NCBI RefSeq assembly: GCF_009831215.1
Contig: NZ_WUTW01000005.1
Span: 372,001 to 436,000 of the forward strand
Direction of reading: 5' to 3'
DNA: 64,000 nt
From: Actinomadura rayongensis
GTDB taxonomy: Bacteria > Actinomycetota > Actinomycetes > Streptosporangiales > Streptosporangiaceae
This document shows positions 44,781 through 52,277 of the stretch, piece by piece. A program made the position numbers and the translations under genes. The notes below the pieces were generated by a model that was not told the origin of the DNA, did no database searches, and saw only the letters and a program-made list of their open reading frames with translations. Numbering within the stretch: position 1 is the first letter of the stretch; every line of letters starts with the position of its first letter.

Positions 44781-44885
44781 CTGACCCGGAACGTCACTGC
44801 CACCCCGTCATCGGATTGCCGATGAGCGTTCTCGTCCGCGCCTACCGTCCAGGACACGAGGTAGCCGTCCTGGAGGAGGCCGTCG

Positions 44886-45320
44886 ATGCAACGCCGGAGA
44901 GAGCGGACACGGCGGTATCCGACATCGCGCGCCTCCGCCGGGGTCGCACGCGACCAGGTTCGGAACGCACTGTGCCGCTGGGATCTGGCGGTGCCGGACG
45001 CGGTCCTGGTCGTCGGGGAGCTGATGGCCAATGCGATCGAGGCCTCGGGTGTCCTGGACACGGTCACGGTTCACGTCCGAGTCGAGCGCGACCAGGTCAT
45101 CCTGGCCGTCTGGGACGGCGCCGCCTCGCTCCCTCGCCCGCAGCAGGTCGAGTCGCTGCGGGAAAAGCTCGATCTCAGCGAGGGCGACTGGGATGACAAC
45201 GGCGGGTGGGGCCTGGCGATCGTCCAGAGCCTTTGTTCCGCGTACTGGGTCGAGCCGACGCCGCCGCGCGGCAAATGGGTCTGCGCAGCCCTGGCCTGCG
45301 GGCAGGAACGGACGTGCTGA
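44886..45320 (+). CDS. ATP-binding (RsbW-like) regulatory protein
   Basis: A 144-residue HATPase domain of the anti-sigma-factor kinase type: N-box VGELMANAIEAS, G1 VWDG, G2 GGWGLAIVQSL. In streptomycetes such stand-alone domains are numerous and often sit beside XRE/DUF397 genes. Whether it phosphorylates an anti-anti-sigma factor is unknown. GGAGGAGG lies just upstream of the ATG. Confidence 0.85.
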   Translation: MQRRRERTRRYPTSRASAGVARDQVRNALCRWDLAVPDAVLVVGELMANAIEASGVLDTVTVHVRVERDQVILAVWDGAASLPRPQQVESLREKLDLSEGDWDDNGGWGLAIVQSLCSAYWVEPTPPRGKWVCAALACGQERTC

Positions 45321-45445
45321 CGCCTTCCCTGCGGTCTCCGACGCCGTCCCGCCGAGCGGGGACGGGGCGGTCGGGAAGCCCACCTGCCGCTCGCCAAGAA
45401 TCAGACGGCGCCGACCGCCGGGCCGTCCTTCACCGGGAACTGAGG

Positions 45446-45760
45446 ATGAAACAGAAAAAGCAGCCAGAACAGCCGACCCTTTACACGCCGGCCGAAGTCG
45501 CGCAGCTCTTCCGCGTCGATCCCAAGACCGTCACGCGGTGGGCCAAGACCGGGACGTTGCATCCGGTCACGCTTCCGTCGGGGCATCGCCGCTACCGCGC
45601 GTCCGAGATCCACAAGCTGCTCGACCTCGGCAACGCGAGCGGGGCCGACGCGGCGCCGTCCGCGCCGTCCGGCCGGGCGCTCGCGGTTCTGCACGGGGTT
45701 GTCCGCGACTACTTCGACGGGGATGTCACTGCCGTCGTCGACGTCCTCAGCCGAGCGTGA
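45446..45760 (+). CDS. BldC-like MerR-type DNA-binding protein
   Basis: A 104-residue protein. Residues 9-63 match the BldC-type excisionase/MerR winged helix: LYTPAEVAQLFRVDPKTVTR, then WAKTGTLHPV and SGHRRY. BldC is a 68-residue developmental regulator that binds DNA cooperatively; this protein has a 40-residue C-terminal extension, so it is a paralogue rather than BldC itself. The ATG has a modest ribosome site (GAGG). Confidence 0.82.
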   Translation: MKQKKQPEQPTLYTPAEVAQLFRVDPKTVTRWAKTGTLHPVTLPSGHRRYRASEIHKLLDLGNASGADAAPSAPSGRALAVLHGVVRDYFDGDVTAVVDVLSRA

Positions 45761-45805
45761 CGTCGGGGCGCGGCGGGCTGGGCCTGCCGCGCCCTGCGCG
45801 ATGGG

Positions 45806-46654
45806 TCAGGGGGTGATTTCGGCTAGGCCGTCCTTGATGACGACGTCGCCGGTGGTGGAGGTGGACTCGAAGGCGAAGGTGGTGGAGTCCTGGCGCCAGA
45901 TGCGGGTTGTTACGTCCTGGCCGGGGAGGACGGGGCGGGAGAAGCGGACGGCGAGGCGGCGCAGGCGAGACGGGTCGCCGTCGGCCGCCGACTCGATCAC
46001 CGCGCGGGACGTGAAGGCCATCGTGCAGAGGCCGTGGGCGATGATGCCGGGCAGGCCGGCGGAGCGGGCGAACTCGTCGTCCAGGTGGATCGGCATGGGG
46101 TCGCCGGACGCCTCGGCGTAGCGGAACGTCTGGTCGTCGTCCACGTGCTGGACGACCTCGGCGAGCGGCGCGGCGGCGCGCAGGTCCTCGGGGAAGCGGT
46201 GCGCGGGAGCAAGTTCGCCGACCGTTTCGCCCGCCTGGAAGCCGCGGAAGAACGAGACCATCCACTGCTCGTTGACGAGGTCGCCGCCGTCCGTGCGGCT
46301 CTCCAGCTTCACTGCGACGGTCGTGCCGGACGTCTTGGACGAGAACCCCGTCACCTTCGCCCGCGACACCAGCGTCATGCCGGGCTCGATCGGCCGGTGG
46401 AAGACCATGTCCTGCTCGCCGTGGACGACGAACGGGATCAGGCTGTCCGGGACGACCTCGAACAGCGGCGCGATCATGCCGTCGAACACCGGGACGATGG
46501 CGAACACGGGCGGCGCCATCGTCCCGTCCAGGTAGCGCGGGTTCGGATCGTTGGTCGCCTCGGCGTAGGCGACGGTGCGATCCCGCTCGACCTTGAACTC
46601 GAACGGGTCGCTCCAGACGCCGAGGCGTTCGGTGTTCAGCTGCGGCTCGGACAT
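45806..46654 (-). CDS. MaoC-family double-hotdog enoyl hydratase
   Basis: A 282-residue double-hotdog protein. The C-terminal half has the hydratase-2 motif (YAEASGDPMPIHLDDEFA with catalytic Asp and His, then GLPGIIAHGLCTM); the N-terminal hotdog is degenerate. Enzymes of this form hydrate enoyl-CoA in fatty acid or sterol side-chain breakdown. The same regulatory motif as before the thiolase gene lies 29 bases upstream, so both probably belong to one beta-oxidation regulon. Confidence 0.88.
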   Translation of the reverse strand: MSEPQLNTERLGVWSDPFEFKVERDRTVAYAEATNDPNPRYLDGTMAPPVFAIVPVFDGMIAPLFEVVPDSLIPFVVHGEQDMVFHRPIEPGMTLVSRAKVTGFSSKTSGTTVAVKLESRTDGGDLVNEQWMVSFFRGFQAGETVGELAPAHRFPEDLRAAAPLAEVVQHVDDDQTFRYAEASGDPMPIHLDDEFARSAGLPGIIAHGLCTMAFTSRAVIESAADGDPSRLRRLAVRFSRPVLPGQDVTTRIWRQDSTTFAFESTSTTGDVVIKDGLAEITP

Positions 46655-46682
46655 GGCGCACCTCCGGAGGACTCTGCCAGAA

Positions 46683-46704
46683 ACATACAGCTCTGCCGGT
46701 TTCT
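46683..46704. promoter_or_regulatory. Shared operator motif, MaoC copy
   Basis: ACATACAG-N8-GTTTCT, 29 bases before the MaoC start. The same motif with the same spacing is at 47748-47769. The thiolase copy shows dyad symmetry (ACAG-N6-CTGT); here the right arm reads CGGT. A CAGAAAC/GTTTCTG inverted repeat (46678-46684 and 46699-46705) overlaps it. A TetR-type repressor of lipid catabolism is a possible ligand. Confidence 0.6.
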
Positions 46705-46756
46705 GCCCCCAAACCCCCCGCCCATGCGCCCGGACGGGCGTGCGGGCCCTCGGCGG

Positions 46757-47062
46757 CTAGCGCCTGGGCCGGTGGGTCCGGTTATAGCCGATGGACGGAT
46801 CGTTCGAGCGGAGCTTCCGGATGAACTCGCCTTCCATCCTGCGGACCTCGGAGTCCGCCGCATCCTGCGACTCCCACAGGATCTCCTTGCGGATCGTGAA
46901 GTCCCGCAATTCCTCCCGCGTGAAGTCCTGCGCGATCAAGTCACTGCTGGCGCTCCCGAAGTAGTTCGCGCTGCCGGTCGTGTCGCTGCCGACGTAGATT
47001 TTCCCGTTCGGATAGGTGATCCGGTAGACGACCTTGAAGCGCCGCGCGTCCATGCGATGCAT
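46757..47062 (-). CDS. GIY-YIG nuclease-like protein
   Basis: A 101-residue single-domain protein. The GIY-YIG core is recognised from V-V-Y-R-I-T-Y and G-K-I-Y-V-G-S-D, followed by an Arg/Glu-containing helix (LRDFTIRKEILWES) and a late Glu (EGEFI). The first motif is altered (VYRITY) and the conserved downstream Arg cannot be placed with certainty, so activity is not assured. No homing or mobile context is present. Start 47062 or 47053; neither has a clear ribosome site. Confidence 0.65.
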   Translation of the reverse strand: MHRMDARRFKVVYRITYPNGKIYVGSDTTGSANYFGSASSDLIAQDFTREELRDFTIRKEILWESQDAADSEVRRMEGEFIRKLRSNDPSIGYNRTHRPRR

Positions 47063-47108
47063 GCTATGCCGACGTCTCCCATAACGAGACCCGAAAGGCT
47101 TACACCGA

Positions 47109-47159
47109 AGCCCGGCCGAACGGCCCGCCGTCCGCGGTGAGGGCCGGGCCGTTCGGGCT
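47109..47159. terminator. Imperfect terminator hairpin
   Basis: AGCCCG(gccg)AACGGCCC pairs with GGGCCGTTCGGGCT (47146-47159) with a four-base bulge, at the stop of the PASTA gene. Confidence 0.5.
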
Positions 47160-47637
47160 ACTGCTTCACCATCGTCAGCACTGTCGCGACGTTCGGACGG
47201 ACCTTCTTTCCGGGCGCCGGGTCCTGGGCGGTGACCTTCCAGTTCTGGGGCAGGAGCACCACCGACGCGTTCGGGTCCGCGCTGCCGTAGGTGACGTCCG
47301 TGATGCCGAGCGTTCGCAGCCGGTTGGTCGCCACGGTCCCGTTCAGACCGATCAGGTTCGGCATGCGCACGGTGGTTGGCTTTGCGCTCGGTGAGGGCGC
47401 CGCGGTCCTTCTGGCGGGGGCCGCCGCGCGGGCCTTCGCCGTGACCGTCACCGTCGAGCGCGCCGTCGCGGTGGCGGTCGGAGCGCTGCTCGCTGCGCCG
47501 ATTCCCACGCCGGCCCCGCAGCCGAACAGCAGGCCGAGCAGGCCGGCGCCGCCGCCGGCGAGGATCGCGATCCGCATCGGGACCGACCGGGGCGGCGGCC
47601 CGGCGGGGGCGAGCGGGGGTGGTGGCGGCGGGTACAC
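47158..47637 (-). CDS. PASTA-domain membrane protein
   Basis: A 159-residue protein: Pro-rich N-terminus, membrane helix (residues 21-48), Thr/Ala-rich linker, and one PASTA domain at the C-terminus (VRMPNLIGLNG, VATNRLRTLGI, VTAQDPAPGKKV). PASTA domains bind peptidoglycan fragments or beta-lactams, usually on PknB kinases or PBPs; this is a kinase-free version. GTG start with CAGGAG five bases upstream. Confidence 0.82.
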   Translation of the reverse strand: MYPPPPPPLAPAGPPPRSVPMRIAILAGGGAGLLGLLFGCGAGVGIGAASSAPTATATARSTVTVTAKARAAAPARRTAAPSPSAKPTTVRMPNLIGLNGTVATNRLRTLGITDVTYGSADPNASVVLLPQNWKVTAQDPAPGKKVRPNVATVLTMVKQ

Positions 47638-47747
47638 GGTGGCTCCTGGGGCTCGGTGGCGGCGTGGGGCGTGACGGTGGGACGGCCGGTGGACGCGGCG
47701 CGTTGTCACCGTGGCCTCACCCGGCCTGGGCGGGGCCCGGGCAAGAT

Positions 47748-47769
47748 ACATACAGGCTTGACTGTTTCT
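47748..47769. promoter_or_regulatory. Shared operator motif, thiolase copy
   Basis: ACATACAG-N8-GTTTCT with clear dyad AxAxACAG-N6-CTGTxTxT, 41 bases before the thiolase ATG, and just upstream of a possible -10 (TAGCGT). See the copy at 46683-46704. Confidence 0.6.
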
Positions 47770-47809
47770 TTGGAGGGGGCTAGCGTCGCAGGCGGATGAG
47801 GAGGCGTGG

Positions 47810-48994
47810 ATGAGCAACCGGACGTTCGTCGTCGGCGTCGGCATGACCAAGTTCGAGAAGCCCGGCAGCCGGGAGTGGGACTACCCCGACATGGCGCGGG
47901 AGTCCGGGAGCAAGGCGCTGGCGGACGCGGGCATCGCGTACGACCTGGTCCAGCAGGCGTACGTGGGGTACGTCTACGGCGAGTCGACGTCCGGGCAGCG
48001 GGCCGTGTACGAGCTGGGGATCACTGGGATTCCTGTGGTCAATGTGAACAACAACTGTTCTACTGGGTCTACTGCGCTTTTTCTTGCTCGGCAGGCTGTT
48101 AAGTCCGGGGTTGCGGACTGTGTTCTGGCGCTCGGGTTCGAGAAGATGCAGAAGGGGTCGCTGGGGTCTACGTTTGAAGACCGCGAGCAGCCTATGCTCA
48201 ACCACCTCAAGGAGCTGTTTCCGCTTTTTGAGTGGGGCGGGGAGCCTCTTGCGCCTTACATGTTCGGTGCGGCCGGGCGTGAGCATATGGCCAAGTACGG
48301 GACCACGGCCGAGCAGTTCGCTGAGATCGGGCGGAAGAACCATCGGCACTCGGTGAACAATCCTTATGCCCAATTTCAGGACGAGTACAGCCTCGACGAG
48401 ATTCTGGCGTCCCGGACGGTCTATGAACCGCTCACCAAGCTGCAGTGCTCGCCCACGTCGGACGGGTCGGGCGCGGCCGTCATCGCCAGTGAGCGCTTCG
48501 TGGACGAGCACGACCTGTGGGACCGCGCCGTCGAGATCGCGGGGCAGGCCATGGTGACCGACACCGCCGACACGTTCACGTCCAAGAGCGCCATCACGAT
48601 CGTCGGCGCGACGATGAGCCGGCTCGCGGCCGAGCGGGCGTACGACGAGGCGCAGATGGGCGTGGACGACGTCCAGGTCGTCGAGCTGCACGACTGCTTC
48701 TCCACCAACGAGCTGATCACCTACGAGGCGCTCGGGCTCGCCGCCGAAGGCGAGGGCGGCAAGCTCGTGGACGCCGGGGACAACACCTATGGCGGGCGCT
48801 GGGTCGTCAATCCGTCCGGCGGGCTGATCTCCAAGGGGCATCCGCTGGGCGCCACGGGCCTCGCGCAGTGCGCCGAGCTGACCTGGCAGCTGCGTGGGAC
48901 GGCCGACGCGCGGCAGGTGGACGGCGTCACCGGCGCCCTCCAGCACAACATCGGGCTCGGCGGCGCCGCCGTCGTCACGCTCTACCGGCGCTGA
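47810..48994 (+). CDS. SCP-x-type thiolase / lipid-transfer protein
   Basis: A 394-residue thiolase of the sterol-carrier-protein-x class. The acyl-accepting Cys83 is in NNNCSTGS, the second motif is LHDCFSTNE and the terminal KGHPLGATG supplies the catalytic His. It probably cleaves branched or sterol side-chain 3-ketoacyl-CoAs. Codons around the Cys (48018-48380) end in T unusually often. It shares an operator motif with the MaoC gene. The ATG has GAGGAGG nearby. Confidence 0.92.
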   Translation: MSNRTFVVGVGMTKFEKPGSREWDYPDMARESGSKALADAGIAYDLVQQAYVGYVYGESTSGQRAVYELGITGIPVVNVNNNCSTGSTALFLARQAVKSGVADCVLALGFEKMQKGSLGSTFEDREQPMLNHLKELFPLFEWGGEPLAPYMFGAAGREHMAKYGTTAEQFAEIGRKNHRHSVNNPYAQFQDEYSLDEILASRTVYEPLTKLQCSPTSDGSGAAVIASERFVDEHDLWDRAVEIAGQAMVTDTADTFTSKSAITIVGATMSRLAAERAYDEAQMGVDDVQVVELHDCFSTNELITYEALGLAAEGEGGKLVDAGDNTYGGRWVVNPSGGLISKGHPLGATGLAQCAELTWQLRGTADARQVDGVTGALQHNIGLGGAAVVTLYRR

Positions 48995-48997
48995 CGC

Positions 48998-49765
48998 TCA
49001 CGTCCCGGGGACGTACGGCGGCGCGACGCCCCAGCCCCAGTGCGGCATCGGCGCCGACAGGGGCGGGCGCGCGCCGGGCTGGGAGTTGCCGAGCGCCAGC
49101 CGCGTCCCCCACTCGATGTAGCTCGCGAACGCGGCGCGGAACTCGGGGTCGTCGGGGAGTTCCACGTCGTCGGCGGCGTCCATCAGCAGCGCGACCCAGC
49201 GGCGGCGCTGCGGTTCGGTGATCGCCTTGCCGAGGTGCTGCGTCAGCATGTGGTGGTAGCCGCCGCGCGTCTCGCTGTAGGCGGACGGCCCGCCGAAGAC
49301 CTCGCCGAGCCACAGCGCGACGTACCGCGGATGGCCCGGGTCCATGTGGGCGAACAGCGGGCCGATGAGGTCGTCGGCCAGCACCTTGGCGTAGAAGGCT
49401 TCGGTCAGGCGGGCCAACGCTTCGGCGCCGCCCGCCCACGCGTAGAGCGTCGGCACGGACGACCCGGACCCCACCACGGCGGTGCGCTCGTAGTGGCGCA
49501 TCTCCTCGATCCGCTCGACGTACGGCTTGATCTCGGCGAAGAAGGCCGCGAAGTGCTCGCCCCGGCGGAAGCCGTCGCGGTGGTCCTCGGCGGACGTCCA
49601 CGTGATGCGCAGGATGTAGACGCCAAGCTCGTCCACGCAGCGGGCGAGTTCGTAGTCCACGCACTCCGGCGCGGCGGCGAGCGGCACGGCGGCCCGTCCG
49701 TAGGCGGCCTCGAACTCGGCGGCCCGGTCGGCGGGCACCCGGTAGCGGATGTACTCCACGATCAT
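48998..49765 (-). CDS. ABM monooxygenase - truncated globin fusion
   Basis: A 255-residue two-domain protein. Residues 1-95 are an ABM (antibiotic biosynthesis monooxygenase-like) ferredoxin fold (IVEYIRYRVP, AAYGRAAVPL, GVYILRITWTSAEDHRDGF). Residues 115-245 are a group II truncated globin: VLADDLIGPLF, a proximal-His helix MLTQHLGKAI and WVALLMDA. ABM domains oxidise or degrade aromatic or haem-like substrates without cofactor; the globin may supply or sense O2 or NO. The ATG at 49765 has GAGGG eight bases upstream. A TetR gene 36 bases upstream on the same strand is its likely controller. Confidence 0.85.
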   Translation of the reverse strand: MIVEYIRYRVPADRAAEFEAAYGRAAVPLAAAPECVDYELARCVDELGVYILRITWTSAEDHRDGFRRGEHFAAFFAEIKPYVERIEEMRHYERTAVVGSGSSVPTLYAWAGGAEALARLTEAFYAKVLADDLIGPLFAHMDPGHPRYVALWLGEVFGGPSAYSETRGGYHHMLTQHLGKAITEPQRRRWVALLMDAADDVELPDDPEFRAAFASYIEWGTRLALGNSQPGARPPLSAPMPHWGWGVAPPYVPGT

Positions 49766-49778
49766 CGCGACCGCCCTC

Positions 49779-49800
49779 GTAATCATGTAATCAAGTAATC
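49779..49800. repeat. Three GTAATC repeats, 8-base period
   Basis: GTAATC occurs at 49779, 49787 and 49795, exactly eight bases apart, in the 36-base gap between the TetR stop and the globin-fusion start. The AT-rich block stands out and is a likely regulator binding site. Confidence 0.65.
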
Positions 49801-49801
49801 G

Positions 49802-50434
49802 CTACCCTACCTCCAGGTTCCAGCGACCGACGATCATGCGCAGGCGTTCGCGGGTGCGGTCCCAGCGGGCGGCCACGCGGTCGGGGGACGTCGGCTGGAC
49901 GAACTGGTGCATCCGCAGGCCGCGCACCGTCTCCAGCACCAGGTAGAGGTCGTTGCGGATCTCCGGGTCCTCGACGCGATCGCCGAGCAGGGCGCGGCCG
50001 ATCTCCAGGATCCCGGCCGTGACGTCGCGTTCCAACCGGGCCACGTGGGCGCGCAGGTCCGGGTCGGTGCGGGACGCCACCCACAGCTCCATCGACGCGT
50101 CGAACAGCGGCCCCTGGTAGACCTCCCAGACCAGGTCCAGGGCGCGGCCGACGCGGTCGTCGGCGGACCCGAGGCGGCCCAGGTCGTGGGTGAGGAACTG
50201 GGCGGCGCGGCGGCGGGCCAGGTGTTCGACGGCGGCGAGCACCAGCGCGTTCTTCGTCGGGAAGTGGTGCACCTGTGCACCTCTGGACACCCCGGCGCGC
50301 TCTACTACCCGTGTCGTCGTGGTTCCGTGGTAGCCGTACTCGACCAGGCAGTCGATCGTGGCGTCCAGCAGGGCGCGGCGGGTCGCGGCGGTCCGCTCCT
50401 CCTGCGTGCGGCGCGGACGGGTCGGCGTCGGCAT
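49802..50434 (-). CDS. TetR-family transcriptional regulator
   Basis: A 210-residue TetR protein with the HTH at residues 15-60 (TIDCLVEYGYHGTTTTRVVE, then AGVSRGAQVHHFPTK). The ligand domain is unassigned. The ATG at 50434 is chosen: TAGGCT lies seven bases upstream and no ribosome site is seen, which suggests a leaderless message. Likely targets are itself, the globin fusion downstream and perhaps YceI, which is divergent. Confidence 0.87.
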   Translation of the reverse strand: MPTPTRPRRTQEERTAATRRALLDATIDCLVEYGYHGTTTTRVVERAGVSRGAQVHHFPTKNALVLAAVEHLARRRAAQFLTHDLGRLGSADDRVGRALDLVWEVYQGPLFDASMELWVASRTDPDLRAHVARLERDVTAGILEIGRALLGDRVEDPEIRNDLYLVLETVRGLRMHQFVQPTSPDRVAARWDRTRERLRMIVGRWNLEVG

Positions 50435-50490
50435 GTCCCGCAGCCTATCCAGGAACGAACCGGACGCCGCGCCGGGAACAACCCCGCCGA

Positions 50491-50520
50491 TTGACACGTT
50501 CTTGAAAAATCAACTAACCT
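50491..50520 (+). promoter_or_regulatory. Housekeeping-type promoter for yceI gene
   Basis: TTGACA (50491-50496), 18 bases, TAACCT (50515-50520): the best sigma-70-like promoter in the window, 42 bases before the YceI ATG. Confidence 0.75.
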
Positions 50521-50534
50521 CGCAGCGTTCATCG

Positions 50535-50546
50535 TTGAACGTTCAA
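50535..50546. promoter_or_regulatory. MarR-type operator candidate
   Basis: TTGAACGTTCAA is an exact 12-base palindrome placed between the -10 and the ribosome site of the YceI gene, where bound repressor would block transcription. MarR-family proteins commonly use TTGAA/TTCAA palindromes. No MarR gene is in the window. Confidence 0.65.
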
Positions 50547-50562
50547 ACGTAAGGAGAACGCC

Positions 50563-51117
50563 ATGGGCACCGCCACCGCCGCCGTCGCTCCGGGCCTGAC
50601 CGCCGGCACCTGGAACATCGACCCGTCCCACTCCGAGGTCACGTTCGCGATCCGGCACCTCATGTCCAAGGTCCGCGGCAGCTTCACCGAGTTCTCCGGC
50701 GCCTTCCAGATCGCCGAGGAGCTGGCCGACTCCACCGCCACCGTCGAGATCCAGATGGCGTCGATCGACACGCGCAACGCCGACCGCGACAAGCACGTCC
50801 GGACGGCCGACGTGCTCGACGTCGACAACCACCCGACGATGACGTTCACGTCCACGGGCGTCCGCTCCGAGGGCGGCGACCACTACCTGGACGGCGACCT
50901 CACGATCCGCGGCGTCACCCGTCCGGTCAGCCTGGCGGTCGAGTTCAACGGCGTCGGCGACGACCCGTGGGGCGGCTTCCGCGCCGGCTTCACCGCCAGC
51001 ACCGAGATCAACCGCAAGGACTGGGGCATCGAGTTCAACGTCCCGCTCGGCGGCGACAAGGCGCTGCTCGGCGACAAGGTCGCGATCCAGCTCGAGATCC
51101 AGGCCGTCCGCGCCTGA
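50563..51117 (+). CDS. YceI-family lipocalin-like protein
   Basis: A 184-residue YceI protein, an extended beta-barrel that binds isoprenoid or amide lipids. Family signatures: GTWNIDPSHSEVTFAIRHLM, shortened, F-x-E-F-S-G, D-T-R-N-x-D-R-D-K-H-V-R, and L-T-I-R-G-V-T-R-P-V. It has no signal peptide, so it is probably cytoplasmic as in many actinobacteria. AAGGAG precedes the ATG. It carries a strong promoter overlapped by a MarR-type palindrome, so it is likely induced strongly by a ligand of that regulator. Confidence 0.92.
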   Translation: MGTATAAVAPGLTAGTWNIDPSHSEVTFAIRHLMSKVRGSFTEFSGAFQIAEELADSTATVEIQMASIDTRNADRDKHVRTADVLDVDNHPTMTFTSTGVRSEGGDHYLDGDLTIRGVTRPVSLAVEFNGVGDDPWGGFRAGFTASTEINRKDWGIEFNVPLGGDKALLGDKVAIQLEIQAVRA

Positions 51118-51124
51118 CCGCACG

Positions 51125-52075
51125 TCACTTCGCGAGGCCGTCCGTCAGGGCGGCCTCGCGGTGCGTCCGGCGCGCGGCGACGCGCTCGGGATCGGGCCAG
51201 CGGACGTCGTACGCCCAGCCCAGCCGCTCGAAGCGCCGGATCAGCCACGCGCTCGCGTCGTGCTGTCCGCGCAGGACGCCGTGACGCGCGGACGTCGGTT
51301 CCGCGTGGTGCCAGTTGTGCCACCCCTCGCCCAGGGTCAGCATCGCCACCCACCGGACGTTCGTGGACCGATCGCGCGTCCTGAACTCCTGCCCCCCGAA
51401 CATGTGCGCCACCGAATTGACCGACCAGGTCACGTGGTGGACGACGGCGTACCGAACGAGCCCGCCCCAGAACAGGGCCGTCAGCGCACCCGTCCACGAC
51501 AGCGACAGCAGGCCCCCCGCGGCGGCGGGCAGCGCGAACGACAGGACGACCACCGCCGGATAGGCGCGGTCCAGCCGCCGGATGTCGGGGTCGGCGAGCA
51601 GGTCCGGCACCCAGTGCTCGCGCAGCGACCGGCGCCGGGCCGAGGAGAACCAGCCGATCTGCGCGTGCAGCAGGCCCCGGACCAGCGCGAACCCCGAATC
51701 CCCGTACGCCCAGGGCGAGTGCGGGTCGCCCGGACGGTCCGCGTACTTGTGGTGGCGGCGGTGCTCGGCCGCCCACAGCGACACCGGGCCCTCCAGCGCC
51801 AGCCCGCCCGCCACCGCCAGCCCGACGCGCAGGAACCGGCGGCAGCGGAACGCGCGGTGGGTGAGCAGCCGGTGGTAGCCGACGCTGATCCCGAAGATGT
51901 TGACCACGTACAGCACGGCCGCGATGGCCAGGTCGCGCGGCCCGACGCCGTCCTCCCAGGCGACGGCGACCCCGGCGGCGAGCGCCGCGAACGGGAGCAG
52001 GACGAGCACGACGAGGTAGGCGCCCCGGCGTCCGGCCGGAACCGGAGCCGTCTCCCGGCGTAATGGGTCGGGCAT
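51125..52075 (-). CDS. Fatty acid (acyl-CoA) desaturase
   Basis: A 316-residue membrane desaturase. The three histidine boxes are intact: H-R-L-L-T-H, H-R-R-H-H and H-N-W-H-H, with four membrane segments. It is of the front- or delta-9-type acyl-CoA/acyl-lipid class and lacks a fused cytochrome b5. The ATG at 52075 follows AAGGAGGG. It is divergent from the P450-cyclooxygenase operon, and could supply unsaturated acyl chains to it. Confidence 0.92.
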   Translation of the reverse strand: MPDPLRRETAPVPAGRRGAYLVVLVLLPFAALAAGVAVAWEDGVGPRDLAIAAVLYVVNIFGISVGYHRLLTHRAFRCRRFLRVGLAVAGGLALEGPVSLWAAEHRRHHKYADRPGDPHSPWAYGDSGFALVRGLLHAQIGWFSSARRRSLREHWVPDLLADPDIRRLDRAYPAVVVLSFALPAAAGGLLSLSWTGALTALFWGGLVRYAVVHHVTWSVNSVAHMFGGQEFRTRDRSTNVRWVAMLTLGEGWHNWHHAEPTSARHGVLRGQHDASAWLIRRFERLGWAYDVRWPDPERVAARRTHREAALTDGLAK

Positions 52076-52109
52076 ACCGCCCTCCTTCACATCGGAACAG
52101 GCGGGCCCC

Positions 52110-52137
52110 TCTATAGAACGGCCACTCTGTGCAACAA
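52110..52137 (-). promoter_or_regulatory. Promoter of the desaturase gene
   Basis: On the minus strand TTGTTG (52132-52137), 16 bases, TATAGA (52110-52115), about 35 bases before the ATG. Confidence 0.6.
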
Positions 52138-52277
52138 GGTAGTAACCGACAGGACACTCAACCATTACCCTTTGCGTCATTATCCCTACATGGCGTAGCG
52201 AATCGGCAGAAGGCGTTGCTACGGTCGGCTCCCGCACACCCACCGGGCGCCCACGCCCCCGACGAGAGTCCGGTCGC

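Noticed and set aside
46757..47062. GIY-YIG protein as part of a mobile intron
   Set aside because: It is a stand-alone 101-residue frame, with no intron structure or interrupted host gene around it.
49779..49800. GTAATC array as plasmid iterons or a CRISPR remnant
   Set aside because: Only three six-base units with two-base spacers in a 36-base gap; no Rep or Cas gene. A regulator site is simpler.
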